From the NCBI GenBank assembly GCA_014607495.2, contig CP053153.1, forward strand, positions 124,001-188,000: 64,000 nt of DNA, in the 5' to 3' direction. The translations under genes were made by a program, and so were the position numbers. The notes below the pieces were generated by a model that ran no database searches, was not told the DNA's origin, and saw only the letters and a program-made list of their open reading frames with translations. The stretch is from Carposina sasakii. Taxonomy: Eukaryota > Arthropoda > Insecta > Lepidoptera > Carposinidae. Below, in pieces: positions 20,035-31,975 of this stretch. How positions within the stretch are numbered: the first letter of the stretch is position 1; every line of letters begins with the position of its first letter.

Positions 20035-20465
20035 GTTTAGAAGCAGTGGTAGTAAAACATTTTTCATTTCATTAAAGTGCCTGAAAAAAACTTATATGGT
20101 GTCATCTATTATCTAGTTATCTATAATTAATTACAAAAAAAAATCCAAAATGAAATGCCTTGAAAAGAAAAAGTTGATTTCGACATATAAAATACAAGTG
20201 GTTTGCTGGAAGAAATCTCTTATAGGGATAAGCACGCCTTTGTACATTGTCAATGTAAAATGTTTTTCCATATGAAATGTCTGTGTACAATAAAAAATAA
20301 AGATAAAGATAAAAATTATCACTCATGGCTGTATGGTCACTATTCCTTTCATTCAAGATAAAAAAAGCGGGTGGGGCTGTGTCGGGGCACACGGCCGTTG
20401 GTTTTAACGTGAAACGTCTATGTTAGCGAATCGCTTTTAAAGTAAAAGATTGAAATGAAAACAAG

Positions 20466-20504
20466 ATGGACGCTGTTTTAAGTATTTTAATAAAAAAAGA
20501 ACAG
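20466..20504 (+). CDS. Possible isolated first coding exon (13 codons)
   Basis: ATG in context CAAGATGG, then MDAVLSILIKKEQ, then a good donor CAG/GTACGT at 20505. No continuing exon in the window could be joined with confidence. The segment may be the 5' end of an unseen plus-strand gene or chance. Confidence 0.25.
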
Positions 20505-20574
20505 GTACGTAATAGAAACATAAAATACATAGCAAATGTTTATATATTTATTGTCACTTTCTGGTTATTTTAAA

Positions 20575-20785
20575 TAGCAGCCGCCCACGACTTCGTCCGC
20601 GTGAGGGGGCGTTGTACCCGTGCGAAGCCGGGCAGGTTGTTGTATAGACTGTAGCCTTCCTTGGTAAATGGGCTATCTAACACTGAAAGAATTTTTCAAA
20701 TCAGACCAGTAGTTCCTGAGATTAGCGCGTTCAAACAAACAAACAAACAAACTCTTCAGCTTTATAATATTAGTATAGATATAAA
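20575..20785 (+). repeat. Lepidopteran dispersed repeat, second copy
   Basis: CAGCCGCCCACGACTTCGTC at the start, a GTAGTTCCTGAGATTAGCGC segment, an (AAAC)n run and TTTATAATATTAGTATAGAT at the end. Same family as 19132-19345. Confidence 0.75.
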
Positions 20786-22631
20786 TACTGTCCAAATTAC
20801 TCTTATTTTTGTATAAATCAATCGGTTCAAATAAACTTGACAAACACACGAAAGAATCACCACGCTATAAAGTCGGAGTCACGAGTTACACTGAATAGAA
20901 ACAAGCGTGAGCGCCGGTTTCGCACAGTTATCGCAGTATCCCTCCCCCGCCCCCCCGCTTGACCCCGACACGAACTCAATGTCATAACAGCGAGCTGACT
21001 ATATAAGTGAAATATTTACACCACATTTTTGTTTCTAAGACCAATAGTTTTTTAATTATTAAGGTACGATGATATAGACCTTTTCGTTACGGTCCAGTTT
21101 TTAAACCTGGTACCCGTATGTGTCGGCGCGATTTTAAAGACGTTTCACGTCAAAAATCTGTAGTTAGTTTCCGTAGGTAATTTCCGTTTCCGCCAGTCAC
21201 TGTCACTTTTTGCATTTTTGATTTTCGCGCATGATTTTTCTGCAATACATATTATAATTTTACTGTAAAGTTTTACTCAGCAACATTTTGGTCTAATTGC
21301 ATCACATAGGTAGGTATTTAAGTGTGTGTATGCTTTTAAAACCTTGTAGGTATCTTATGTAGGTACCTTTAGTTGTAGGTACCAGAGTGTAGCATTAAAA
21401 ATTGCAAAGGAAGCATGTTGTGAAGACTTAGAAAAAAGTTGGTAAGTAGGTACCTACATCGTTTTGAGGTTTGAAAACATTTGGAAATTTATGTACAAGA
21501 CCAGTAACTACCTACATTTCCATCCTACTCTTGTCTGCTTCTATAAACGCTAACAATGACTTCCAGTTTCAGTAGGTATTCTACAGAGCAGGATTATTAA
21601 GTTAGGGTTCAGTGGTTATTGATATCAAGAGGTAGGTAGACTGTTTACCGTCTTGTTTCTACATAAAGCCTGCAATACATGTTAGCCCTATGTTAGCCTA
21701 GCCAAGTGAACGCTAGAAGTGAGGCATAAATATTGGAATAGGTATGTGGATTAGGTAATTTTAAATACTAGTTGGTACCTAGTTAAACTTTAAATTTTAT
21801 TTTAATTATATACTTTAAATTAGTACCTTTTGTGCAGGTCATAGAATAAAAAGTCTCCAGAAGGAGTCATCAATGACATGTATGCCGGGCAGTGAAGCTA
21901 AAAACAAGGCAAAAATCTCGCATCTTCGGCACTTCTGACCCGAAAATGGTTGCCAAATCAATAATTATCACTTTTTAGAGTTTTAATATAGTAAATAGGT
22001 TGTAAAAATTGCGCATATGCCCAAAAATAGACTGAATATGACTCATAAAGGGCAGAAATAAAATTCAACTAGGTCAATTTGACCGACTAAAAGTTGCTTC
22101 AAAAATGTGTGTGATCACGGGTTCTGGGACTTATTATTCTATGGTGCAGGTATGTTACTAGCTAGTTAGTTAGTTACTTTGGGCCTGTAGGTAAGTAATT
22201 GTAGTAAGAGTGATATAATATATATTTTAATGTAGTAGGTACTACATTACTTACATCCCAGGATAGATAGCTGTTGTCTCCAGATTTTTTGTATAAATCC
22301 ACCTTATACTTAAGATGGATAGTTATATAAACATACATCTTTACATAATATTTTCTGAAACTAGTGAATTTAGCATTGGTATTTACCTAGGTACATTACA
22401 GTGGGTAGGCATGTGCCTTAATGTGCCTACTACTAGCCTATAGGTACCACCACCTATAATATTAAATGTGCTGTAGATAGTTAGGAGCAAGTACTTCACT
22501 GTGGTAGAATATCTGTTATTACATAGGGACAATATTTTAATTAATATTTTATTGTTATCACAAGTTTCTGCTCAATAATTTCTATTTCATAAAAGTTTTT
22601 TAATTGGTTTTAGGTGTGACTTAGGTTTTAG
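20786..22631. other. AT-rich intergenic DNA
   Basis: No gene recognised. It has a C-rich run at 20940-20962, many GTAGGTA/TACCTAC simple repeats (21300-21800) and scattered TA-rich sequence. Confidence 0.6.
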
Positions 22632-22692
22632 TTCTGGATTATATACAAATGATCTATCCAGATAACTATGGGGTAGCAGCAGACAGAGAATG
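22632..22692 (+). CDS. Possible isolated exon, MIYPDNYGVAADREW
   Basis: The segment has a pyrimidine-rich acceptor (TTTTAG at 22626-22631) and a strong donor TG/GTAAGT. It contains ATG at 22649 followed by 14 open codons. The next plausible acceptor (near 23516) does not keep the frame open, so a complete gene could not be built. Probable exon of an unseen transcript, or chance. Confidence 0.25.
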
Positions 22693-24689
22693 GTAAGTAA
22701 AATTGTGTAATATGTCTCAACACTCAATTATGTGGATCCCTCCTGTGAATATGACTACACTTATTCTTTACATGCATTAAACTTTTCCCATTTGTGTACT
22801 TTACTTACATTATGTCTAAAACCAACAAAAGATGATAGGCAACACAACATTTTCACCATTAGATAACTTTTCTCAGTTCAAATAACCAGTTACTCTCAAT
22901 GTATAAAATGTTGAACACTGGCCGAGTGTAGATATGCTCCAATTGATTTCTAATCAAGTAACAATGGTAAGAATGTCATTAAAGTAAGTGAAGTGAGTGT
23001 TTGCATTTCCACTACCCCCTACCATGGTAAAGTGCTAATTATTTAAACTTTAATTGTAAACTAGAAAACTAATCAGTAAGTACCTATAGGTATAATATAG
23101 TAGTATTTGATATGTATATTTAAATCTCCTCAACACTTGAATTGCAGATTGATTTATACAAAATAGAAAAAATAAAATTTGTTCTCAGCAACCATTTATG
23201 AATCTTGTTCATTATGGAGGCAACCAAGTCTAAGGATCTTCTACTCCGCTGTAGAAATTAATTATTGATATCCTTATAAAACACACTTTTAACATGTGAA
23301 TTGATAAGAGTTAAAATTCTTATTTTACTTACACTGTATTTATGTCATAGATGTCAGGTTATAAGTAATATTTAAATACTTGTAGAAACTATTATTTCAC
23401 AGTTAAAATCTTAAGTTAAACATATTATTTCACAGTTAAAGTCTTAAGTTAAACATTTAGTTATAGCCACAAAAACTGTAGCACTAAAATTGTTTTATTT
23501 TGATTATAATGTCAGGTTTCTCCTTTGATTGACCTTCATCCACCAGCAGTGGGCAGCCAATCAGGATTCAGATGTCAGCAAACAGCTGTTTTTTACTTTG
23601 TACTTTGACACTACATATATTTTTTTTATTGTAATTTGCTGTCATTGCAAGGATTCAATGTTTTCAAATACTATAACTTAGGGTTGCCAACCATCTTGTT
23701 TTCCCAGGACATGTCCTGCTTTTTGGGATGTCCTGGGCTGTTCTGGATAATTTTTAAGCATCGTCGAGTTTCAGAGTCCTGACACATACGCTATCGGCAA
23801 ATTTACTAAGGGTGCCGGCCATGAAGAAGGTATAAAAGAGGAGGTAGGACTATGAAGTGAGTCGTGTGGCAATCTTGAGGCCATGACGTCATGATAGGGG
23901 CGGAGCTTCAGCGCCAGTGTAACGCATTAGCTGTAGCCACACGCTTGTGCTCCGAAATGTAACCGTGTTAAATTTACAAAGACATTAGCGCTTTTATCAG
24001 GGTAAGTAACTAAAACGTAGTATAATATTGCCATATAGCGATGAGTATGGCACTAGTAAAACAATCTTGAACCACATTGATTGAAGTAGTTTAACTAGTC
24101 ACTACAAGGTGGTTTCTATGTAAATGGGCAGTGCTAGTGTTCAATACTCCCCTCGACCCATACTTCACCCCCGCTCCGCAGCACACTATTTTTGTATGAC
24201 AATATACTTAGCCGCTATTCCTTTTATTTCTTCTCCATGGTTAGGAGCAAATTCGAACTTTAGTTACGTCGCTCTTTGATTATTCGTAATTTCAATACTT
24301 CGCACTTCCGTGATTCGAACATCGGTGTATCGCGATCCTATATTAGTAGATAAAAAAACAAAAAATAAGTTCCAAAATTAATGGAATCTATGTGAACAGT
24401 TTTTGAACTTAAAACTGACCATATAAATAAAAAAGCAATATGAGTATATTCAACCTCGTTAGAGAGTAGGTAAGTATATTCTTTGTATTCAACGGTCAGT
24501 TCACTAGATAGATATAGCCGCTCAGACATGTAGTTAAAGGTCATCCTCTTTTGTGGGCCTAACACTTAAACTGTCGGACAAAAAAAGAAAGAAAGAAAAC
24601 CTTTATTTATGCCCGACTCCATAAATCATGGTATAAGGGTAGGAAAATTATGATATTCCAATAGAGCTTTTAATCATTATCATTTACAG
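22693..24689. other. AT-rich intergenic DNA with minor repeats
   Basis: No gene recognised. There is a short direct repeat (TTTCACAGTTAAAATCTTAAG type) at 23395-23450. A segment near 23683-23770 (GGGTTGCCAACCATC, GACATGTCCTGC) resembles the dispersed repeat near 29869. A GGGTAAGT donor-like site lies at 24000. Confidence 0.5.
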
Positions 24690-26636
24690 CAGTGGTTCCT
24701 AACCTTTTCAATGTCACTACCCCTGTGAACAAGTATGTGAATTGAGTTTACCCCTAGCTAATTCAAAATAATTAAAACCACACAAATTCGAACGAAAATA
24801 TGTTTATTAGTAAGATATTGCACGTTTAGGTAACTAGTAAAGTAATATATAAATCTCAGAGTTAACTAGTGTGAAGGTTGAAATTGCTTTGCATTCGCAA
24901 GTTTGACAATATTAGGTACGGTTTCACTCAACGCGCATCTCATATCATGTTCAACATTCAGACGGTTTCTGGCTTTTGTTTTTAATGTAACAAGACTTGA
25001 GAAACCACTTTCACATCTGTAAGTTGTAGCAAATGGAATCAACATTTTTAAAGCTCTGTCAGCTATAATAGGGTATTCTGCAGCTGCTTTTCGCCAAAAT
25101 GTGCTGAGTTTATCATTTTGAAAATCAACTTTTAATGAGTTATTTTCCCGCAGTCCGAGAAACTCTACTTTCGTTGACACATCTTCGTCCTTGAAAATAT
25201 CGATGCAAGTATAAAATGGTCTTAAAATCCAGGAGTACGACTCACGACTGTCCATGTTCGGAAAATATTGCTGCAGTGAGTCTATCACGGCAGTTAAATG
25301 TTGCACCACGGAATTTTCAAACGTTATTTTGTCTTGTTTATTATTTACTAATTGCTCACTTAGTTGTGTAAACATTGACACATCATCAGCTTGGACTCTA
25401 CGTTGGTAAAGTTCCAATTTGCGCAAAAAACTTGCGATTTTATCCTGCAACGTCAAAATGTTCGTGTCATTTCCTTGCAGTGAAATATTCAGACTATTAA
25501 TTTCAGTGAAAAAATCAGCAAGGTACGCCATCTTTAGAACAAATGTTTGGTCTTTAATTTTTGCATAATATTCTTTTTCTTTTTGTGTTCTCTGATTTTC
25601 AAAAAACAATCCAATTTCTTCTCGTAATTCATAAACCCTACTTAGAACTTTGCCTCTTGATAACCAACGTACCTCTGTATGGTACAAAAGAGCATTAAAT
25701 GTAGCACCAACTTCATCGCACAAAACTTTGAATAATCTTGAGTTAGTAGCGCTGCCTCGAATATGATTAACAATTTTTACTATCTCAACGTGTTTAGCAA
25801 ATCTGATGGAAGCGTTTTCACAGCCAAAGCGTAACGGTGTATCAAGCAATGATAGCCAAAAACTTGAGGAGCAACTTGTTTCACGAGTGCCTGAAAACCA
25901 GAACGGATGCCCATCATGGAAGGCGCCCCGTCTGTACAAATACCAACCAGCTTTAACCAGTCTAGGCAATTTTCCTCAATAAACTCTTTTAGCGTATTAA
26001 ATACGTCTTCGCCGCGAGTAGTAGTGGACAAAGACTTGCAGAACAAATATTCCTCCTTTATATCATCATCTTTAATGTATCGTGTAAACATCAATAGTTG
26101 TGAACACGAAGCAACATCTGTGGACTCGTCCAACTGCAGGGTAAACACAGGACTTTGCTTCATTTCAGAAATAACGGTTGCTAGAATATCTGCACTCATT
26201 TCACAAATGCGACTTTGAATAGTAGTGTTTGAGAGTGAGATTTGTTTAATCTTAGCTGCATATTGCTCACCAATAACAAGTGTTACTGCATCTAACAAGC
26301 AAGGTTTGATGAGGTCCTCTCCTATAGTGTGTGGTTTTTTATTACGTGCAATGCGATAAGCAATTTTGTATGAAGCTTGAAGGCATGATTCATTTGCTTT
26401 CTGTATATTGCCTGTAGAATCCATGCGCGAAGACTTCAGAATCCTCTCCTTATCTTAAAAAAAATGTATATTTTTATCTGCGAACTCCTTGTGAACTTTG
26501 CTGTGCTGCTGTTTACCGTACTATTATTTCGTTTATTGTAGCTATTTTAATACTATTTCGTGCCATCCCGTGTTACCCCCCTAAAATCTCCGTTTTACCC
26601 CTGCGGGGGTAATTACCCCCGGGTTAGGAACCACTA
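24690..26636 (-). mobile_element. hAT-type DNA transposon, defective
   Basis: Terminal inverted repeats CAGTGGTTCCTAACC (24690) and the complement of GGTTAGGAACCACTA (ending 26636) bound a 1.95-kb element with a hAT transposase on the minus strand. The 8-bp flanks ATTTACAG and GATCGCTG do not match, so no target duplication survives. Subterminal runs of CCCC/GGGG occur at both ends. Confidence 0.8.
24866..26424 (-). pseudogene. hAT transposase (ZBED5/SCAND3/FAM200-like), frameshifted and lacking the zinc finger
   Basis: The 5' part (26424-25780) starts MDSTGNIQKANESC and has FTLQLDESTDVASCSQLL and [16 protein letters not shown], which hold catalytic Asp positions, and [17 protein letters not shown]. 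It then stops after DLLNTLR. The frame resumes from [20 protein letters not shown] and reaches SH-stop at 24866 through the hAT dimerisation region ([20 protein letters not shown] and CESGFSSL). At least one frameshift lies near 25790. The N-terminal BED zinc finger usual in this family is missing. Confidence 0.85.
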
Positions 26637-26696
26637 GATCGCTGCGGAAAATTTCTCTCTCTAAAATTCCTTCAGTATATGTCAGGATATATTAAT

Positions 26697-26940
26697 AACT
26701 AGTGGACGCCCGCGACTCCGTCCGCGTGGACTACAGAAAAAAAAAAATATCGAAATTATCCGGGATAATAACATTTTCCCGGGATAAAAAGTAGACTATA
26801 GGTATATGTTAAGTGGGACCTGTCTCAATATATTCCTGAAAACTGCATCGAAATCGGTTCAGCCGTTTCTGAGATTAGCGTGCACAAACGCACAGACAAA
26901 CCGACAATGTTATTATTTATCTCAATTGCAGTCTTTTTAG
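26697..26940 (+). repeat. Lepidopteran dispersed repeat, third copy
   Basis: It opens ACTAGTGGACGCCCGCGACT and contains CCGGGATAAAAAGTAGACTA, AATCGGTTCAGCCGTTTCTG and AGATTAGCGTGCAC. Directly next to the hAT element. Confidence 0.8.
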
Positions 26941-28415
26941 ATAAAAATTATTAATCGTTTTTAAAATTGAAATAATTTGTTTGTACCAACCAGTGTGGTC
27001 ATTTAAAAAAGTAGGGAAATTAGTACTAACTGAAAATGAAAATTATAACTCAAAGAAAACATTTCTGTATTTATGATAGAAAAGGTTAAGAATTTCTATG
27101 TCAAAGTAAAATGACATTAAGAAAAAGTCACAGTAAAATTTTATGATAAATTTTACAGATTCCCATCTGCAAATAACGCGTGGAAGAATGGATTTCAATA
27201 ATAAGACTGTGTAGAAATGACCATGATTGGCCGCCATCTACGTCTAATGTGATTTGCAGCATATATTTTGAACCCAAGTTCTGAACATGAGTCGGCAGAT
27301 CCAAGGGTCAGCGGAGGGTGTAGGGCCCGGCGGTGGGCGAACCCTTGATGGAAAGTTTTACTCTGGCAAATAAATCTTATTGCTTAAAAAACTTATTTAA
27401 TTTATGTCTCTAGATATAATTTTATCTACGCGAAATAGAACGAAAAAGATTGTACTCATTTATTTCACGTAAATAAAGTAGGCACCTACTGCTATTTACG
27501 TCGATATAAATATTTATTTAAGTACAATATATTCAATCTTTCCAATATCTATTAACGGTTACACCTTGGTTCTAAATTGCCATTAAACCGGAAAGGATTT
27601 TCTTGACACTTTTTTTATAATTTAGAAATCGTACTTTATACAACACGAGAACATTTAAATAATTAATTATCAATTATTTTTTCTTGAGAATAGATCAAGG
27701 TATCTAAAGGTAATTTTTTTAAATGGGGTAAATTTCACGTCATAGATAAATGCGGGCAACCCTATTATGACAGACCGCCGCCATTTCTACATAACAGATG
27801 TTTGTTCTTGAAGGCAACCTCCGGTATTTTTTATTACCTCCGTGAGTTTAGATTCACAATTTGGTGAACATTTTGTTTTTTGGAGTCCAAAAACATTTGA
27901 CCGAATTGTGAATCTAAAGCTAAACCATTCTCGAACCCACACAAAAAAATCAACAAAACCGGTACAGCCGTTGATAAGAAGTCCAATTACAAACACACGA
28001 ACAGAAGATTTATACAATGTGAATTATCATTATGTGCGCACATTAAAATGGAGTTAACTAATCTACTATATACATATAATAAAAAATGTAGTGTAACGCT
28101 GTCTGTACATGGAAGACCTATGAGAAAAAATATTATACGGACCCTTTATCAACGCAAAAAAAATCTGCTGTTCCGTACAATCTCGAATAATGTAAATCAA
28201 TTTATAACAGTAGCTCATACTCATACAACAAAATTTATTAAAATTACATATTTTAAAACGGCGTCATTTACTTTCAGTGCCTATCACTGCGTAGCTAACA
28301 AGTTCGAGGGGTTGATTTGCTACGTGTGCATTGCATTCAAGATTCGTAACTTAATTTCCAAGTAGGTACAATAAAATTTTCATGGCATATCAAATGCGAT
28401 GCTGGTTGTGTGTAA
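26941..28415. other. AT-rich intergenic DNA
   Basis: No gene recognised. It contains the hairpin at 27847-27918 followed by a retroelement-tail-like ACCGGTACAGCCGTTGATAA. A possible minus-strand AATAAA for the SDR gene is at 28234-28239. Confidence 0.5.
27847..27918. repeat. 72-bp near-perfect hairpin
   Basis: TTTAGATTCACAATTTGGTG and the complement of GACCGAATTGTGAATCTAAA pair across a short centre. The centre itself continues the symmetry (TTTTTTGGAGTCCAAAAA). It may be the remnant of a small inverted-repeat element. Confidence 0.75.
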
Positions 28416-29420
28416 TCAGTCCATGTTTACGTTTACGTCGTTCTCTGTGCCCCCCTCCAGCTCCTCCTCGGCCTTCTCCTGCATGTAGTTCCGCACTATC
28501 TCATCGAAGCTCTCGTCCACCTCGAAGCCGAGCGCGAGCGCGCGCGAGTTGTCCCCACAAGACGGGAACGAGGCCACGAGGCCGGCGATGAACTCGTCCG
28601 GCTCGAAACGCACGTGCGCCGCCGCCGCCTCGCCCGCCGCGCGCCGCAGCGCGTCACGCATGCCGCGCGCTGACACGCGCAGGCCGGGCAGGTTGACGAC
28701 GCGCCGTGCGCCCAGCGCCGCTCCCGCCACGCCCGCCGCGCGCACCAGGTTGCGCACGGCGGCGCGCGGCGACGTCACCCACAGCTCCTGCTCGGGCGGC
28801 ACGGGCACGACGCACTCGGCGCCCGCCAACGGCTCGCGCACGATCCCGCTCGCGAACGACGTGACCGCGCGGTTGGCGGCGCCACCGTGCACCGTCACCG
28901 TCGGCAGCCGCACGCACACGGCGTCCACGAGCCCGCGCCGCGAGTAGTCGCACAGCAGTAGCTCGCTCATCGCCTTCGCCGCACCGTACGAGCTGAGCGG
29001 CGTCGTCGGCGCGTCGTCAGTGACCGGTGGCGGCGGCGAACCCCCAAACACGCCCACCGTGCTCGCGAAAACGAGCCGCAGCGCGCGGTTGTGATGCCGC
29101 GCCGCCTCGGCGAGGGCGCGCGTTGCGTCAAAGTTAACGCGTAGGCCAAGGTCGAGGTCGGCCTCTGCGTGTCCGCTGACGACGGCGGCGAAATGGAACA
29201 GCACGTGCGCGGCGCGGACGAGGCGCTCAGGCTCGGCCGGCGCGCTGAGGTCGCTGGCCTCGCAGCGCAGGCGCAGGCCGGGGCGCGCGCGCGGCGCGGG
29301 CGGCGGCGTCAGGTCCACGAGCAGCAGGCTGGCGACCGGCAGCGGCGCGCCCGGCGCGGCCAGCAGCGCGGCCAGGCGCCGCCCGAGGAACCCGCCGGCT
29401 CCGGTTATCACGACGTCCAT
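28416..29420 (-). CDS. NAD-dependent SDR, D-erythronate dehydrogenase (DenD)-like
   Basis: Single uninterrupted exon of 334 aa; the start is the ATG at 29418-29420, 21 bases inside the longer frame. It is an extended short-chain dehydrogenase/reductase. Features are the nucleotide-binding TGAGGFLG (residues 6-13), LLVDLTPPP, FHFAAVVSGHAEADLDLGLR, catalytic Ser120 (FASTVGVFGG), Tyr145 and Lys149 (SSYGAAKAMSELL), then CVRLPTVTVHGG, SFASGIVREPLAG and RRVVNLPGLRVS. The order and wording of these motifs match bacterial DenD, which oxidises D-erythronate, more closely than typical animal SDRs. The acidic C-terminal tail (EEELEGGTENDV) is extra. Substrate in this animal is unknown. Lack of introns and bacterial-like motifs make horizontal transfer possible; the high GC does not help, because AGL exons are equally GC-rich. 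Confidence 0.85.
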   Translation of the reverse strand: MDVVITGAGGFLGRRLAALLAAPGAPLPVASLLLVDLTPPPAPRARPGLRLRCEASDLSAPAEPERLVRAAHVLFHFAAVVSGHAEADLDLGLRVNFDATRALAEAARHHNRALRLVFASTVGVFGGSPPPPVTDDAPTTPLSSYGAAKAMSELLLCDYSRRGLVDAVCVRLPTVTVHGGAANRAVTSFASGIVREPLAGAECVVPVPPEQELWVTSPRAAVRNLVRAAGVAGAALGARRVVNLPGLRVSARGMRDALRRAAGEAAAAHVRFEPDEFIAGLVASFPSCGDNSRALALGFEVDESFDEIVRNYMQEKAEEELEGGTENDVNVNMD

Positions 29421-30290
29421 TGCTCTCGGCGTCTCCCGCACGCTTGCGTAATATTTACAACGAAGTGCCTCGTATCCTACCTACACGTTCCGTATCAGCG
29501 ATTACGTGATCTCCCGTCGACCTCTTTAAATAATATTTTCCATGTTGGATACGAGTATCTAAATATATTAGGTCTTAGTAACTACAATATTTATAATGAG
29601 TTTATCTTATTTATTAGGCAGAAGCATACAGGATGTATTTCTTTCAGATTAGTGAACTATGTATGTGACACAACTATGTAGGTATGTGAAATCATATTTT
29701 CGATTACACTAGCGTAATGTCTCACAACGTGTTGCATCGTTGTCCGTGCTCCAAAATTATTCAATACTTTATGCGGCGGGACATATTGCTTGCTCCCACT
29801 CTATGAGCGAGCGCAAGAGTATGCAGCAAAAATGTCCTACAAAACACATTGCCCGTGACTAGGGCTGCCATCCGTCCGGGTTTCCCCGGATTTGTCCTAG
29901 TTTGGAGGGCATCCGGGGAGCGTCCGGGCGGGGTTTTTAAATAAAACGGGTAAAACCTGGACACTTTTTATGTCGGGAAATCTGATCAACTTGATAGAAT
30001 ATAAATAATTCGCAATAAATTACGCAATTTCATAGTAAAAAATGACGTAGTTACCGTTGCATCAGCCGTATCAATGACCCGAGCCACTGGTCTAACATGT
30101 GTAAGCATAAAAAGCAGTAGGCGCGGAGAGGCGAGGCGGCCCGCGAGCTGAGGAGCAGGTGAATGCAACGCCAACCGCCGCGGCTGAGGCTGAGCTGAAG
30201 GTGCGGTGGTGAGCGTTACATTCATCTGCGACGATAAGCTCGCGTGGGACCGCCGGGGCCTCGCAGCGCCGGAGCCGTGACAGAATCCAT
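29421..30290. other. Intergenic DNA with repeat remnants
   Basis: No gene recognised. At 29869-29965, GGGCTGCCATCCGTCCGGGT and ACGGGTAAAACCTGGACACT look like a dispersed repeat related to 23683-23770. The GC-richer stretch at 30110-30290 has weak open frames but no family signal. Confidence 0.45.
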
Positions 30291-30415
30291 GCTGCATGCC
30301 GCATGTTTGCTTGCATTCTGCAATCTACATGTTTGCTTGCATGCTGTATGCTTTCTTGCATGCTTGCTTGGATGCTGCATGTTTGCTTGCATGCTTGCGT
30401 GCATGTTGCATAGTT
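30291..30415. repeat. GCATG/TTTGCTTGCATGC minisatellite
   Basis: Degenerate tandem repeats of GCATGTTTGCTTGCATGCTG over about 120 bp. The minus strand gives a repetitive, non-genuine frame. Confidence 0.75.
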
Positions 30416-31440
30416 GATTAATACTAAAAAGTTGTTATGTGAAAAAGTATTATGGGTTCCGATACATATTGTAACATGTTTTTATGAATAGTTTCATCAA
30501 TAACTTAATACTTTTATGAAATGTAAGTTCGATGTACCATTTTTCTGGTAATCAAAACAACTTTTAAATTATTTTTTTAAGATACGTTTTTCGATGATAT
30601 GAAACAGCGATGATTAACTTTTCGATGAATTGAAAATGAAAAAAATAAAATAAAAATGGTGGAATAGTTTTCGGTAAAATGAAATTCGATATTAAAAAAT
30701 CTGTATTCTGATAGACAATCATAATTCATAATAAAATGCTTAAATATAGGTAGGTATAGTAAAAAATACTATTTTTTAAATAAATAATCGAACCTTTAAC
30801 AGTAAATATGGTAAATAAGCCTTGTTCACTTGGTTGGCGTCATCATTTCCATGATGCTTTAGCGATCGTCACAAACTCTCGGTAGAGCCTGCATTTCCAG
30901 AGGTAATTGACAATTTATCTGCCAAACACCATAATAACTTCGGGCTCGCTTCGCTCGCGCTGCAGGTTCCCCTGATGTGCGTCAAGTAAAAATATTAATA
31001 ACTTATCGTTAGTGCCTATATTCTTTTTAAGAACTAATCTAAGCTTTTACAGTAAAAATTGGTATAAATTTCTCGTTCTGTTCGCCCGCATTACCATTTC
31101 ATGATGCATTAGCAATCGTCACAAAAATTCTCTAGGTCTGCATTTTCCAAAAGTAAATGGCAACTTGTGTGCCAAAAAATAGTAAAAATTTCGCGCTCGC
31201 TTCTAATTCTGTTGACTAGACTTATTCTAAGAACTAATGTAGGTACCGCCTATAAGATGTAGTAAAAATTCATGCGGAAAATACATATAGCCCCTTCCCC
31301 GTGCCTATGTAAGCATGTTTTTATTTTAATGTATTTTTTGTCGGGGGAGTTCGGGGAAATACCTTTATTTCACCCGAATGTCTGGGGTTTTTGAAGTTTT
31401 TATCCTGGGTCCATAATTTAACTGATGGCATGGCAATCTA
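30416..31440. other. AT-rich intergenic DNA with a diverged internal repeat
   Basis: No gene. Sequence near 30820-31000 and 31020-31200 shares blocks (TTTACAGTAAA..., CATGATGCNTTAGCNATCGTCACAAA, TCTGCATTTNCC, GCGCTCGCTTC), suggesting two diverged copies of one roughly 200-bp repeat. Confidence 0.5.
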
Positions 31441-31975
31441 TACTTCTATACTAATATTATAAAGAGGTAAAGTTTGTGTGTTTGTATATTTGTTAAATTG
31501 TAAAGGGTAATCTCGGGACCTACTGAACCGATTTTAAAAATTCTTTCACCAATATAAAGCCACATTATTGCTGAGTGTCAAAGGTTATAAGAATTTCTCG
31601 ATATTCCCACGGGAAGGCGACCAACGGGAATTTAATATTTTTTACGAAAACCGCTATACATATGAAGCTGAAATCGGGCATATATGTTCATTGGGGACAA
31701 CGAGGAAGGACTAAAAACGGATTTCCCGAAATTCCCACGAGAAGGGGACAAACGGGGAATTACAAATTTTTACGAAAACCACTATTTATACGAAGCTGAT
31801 ATCGGATTAGGGCTATAAGGAAGCTCTAAGAACGGATTTCCCGAAATTCCCACGGGAAGGGGACCAACGGCAGTTCCAAATTTCTACGAAAACCACTGTA
31901 CCTACATATGAAGTTGTAGCTATATACTGATATGTACCTAAGCGGAGCGAGGGCGAGCCACTAGTTTGTTATACT
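31440..31975 (-). repeat. Dispersed retroposed repeat with three degenerate internal units
   Basis: It begins in reverse orientation (ATACTAATATTATAAAGAGG, AACCGATTTTAAAAATTC). It then has three units of about 120-130 bp carrying ATTCCCACGGGAAGG and TACGAAAACC at 31600, 31730 and 31847, and ends AGGGCGAGCCACTAGTT. The repeated frame on the plus strand is not a gene. Confidence 0.65.

Noticed and set aside
30092..30404. Overlapping His/Ala/Met-rich frames
   Set aside because: They are produced by the GCATG/TTTGCTTGCATGC minisatellite.
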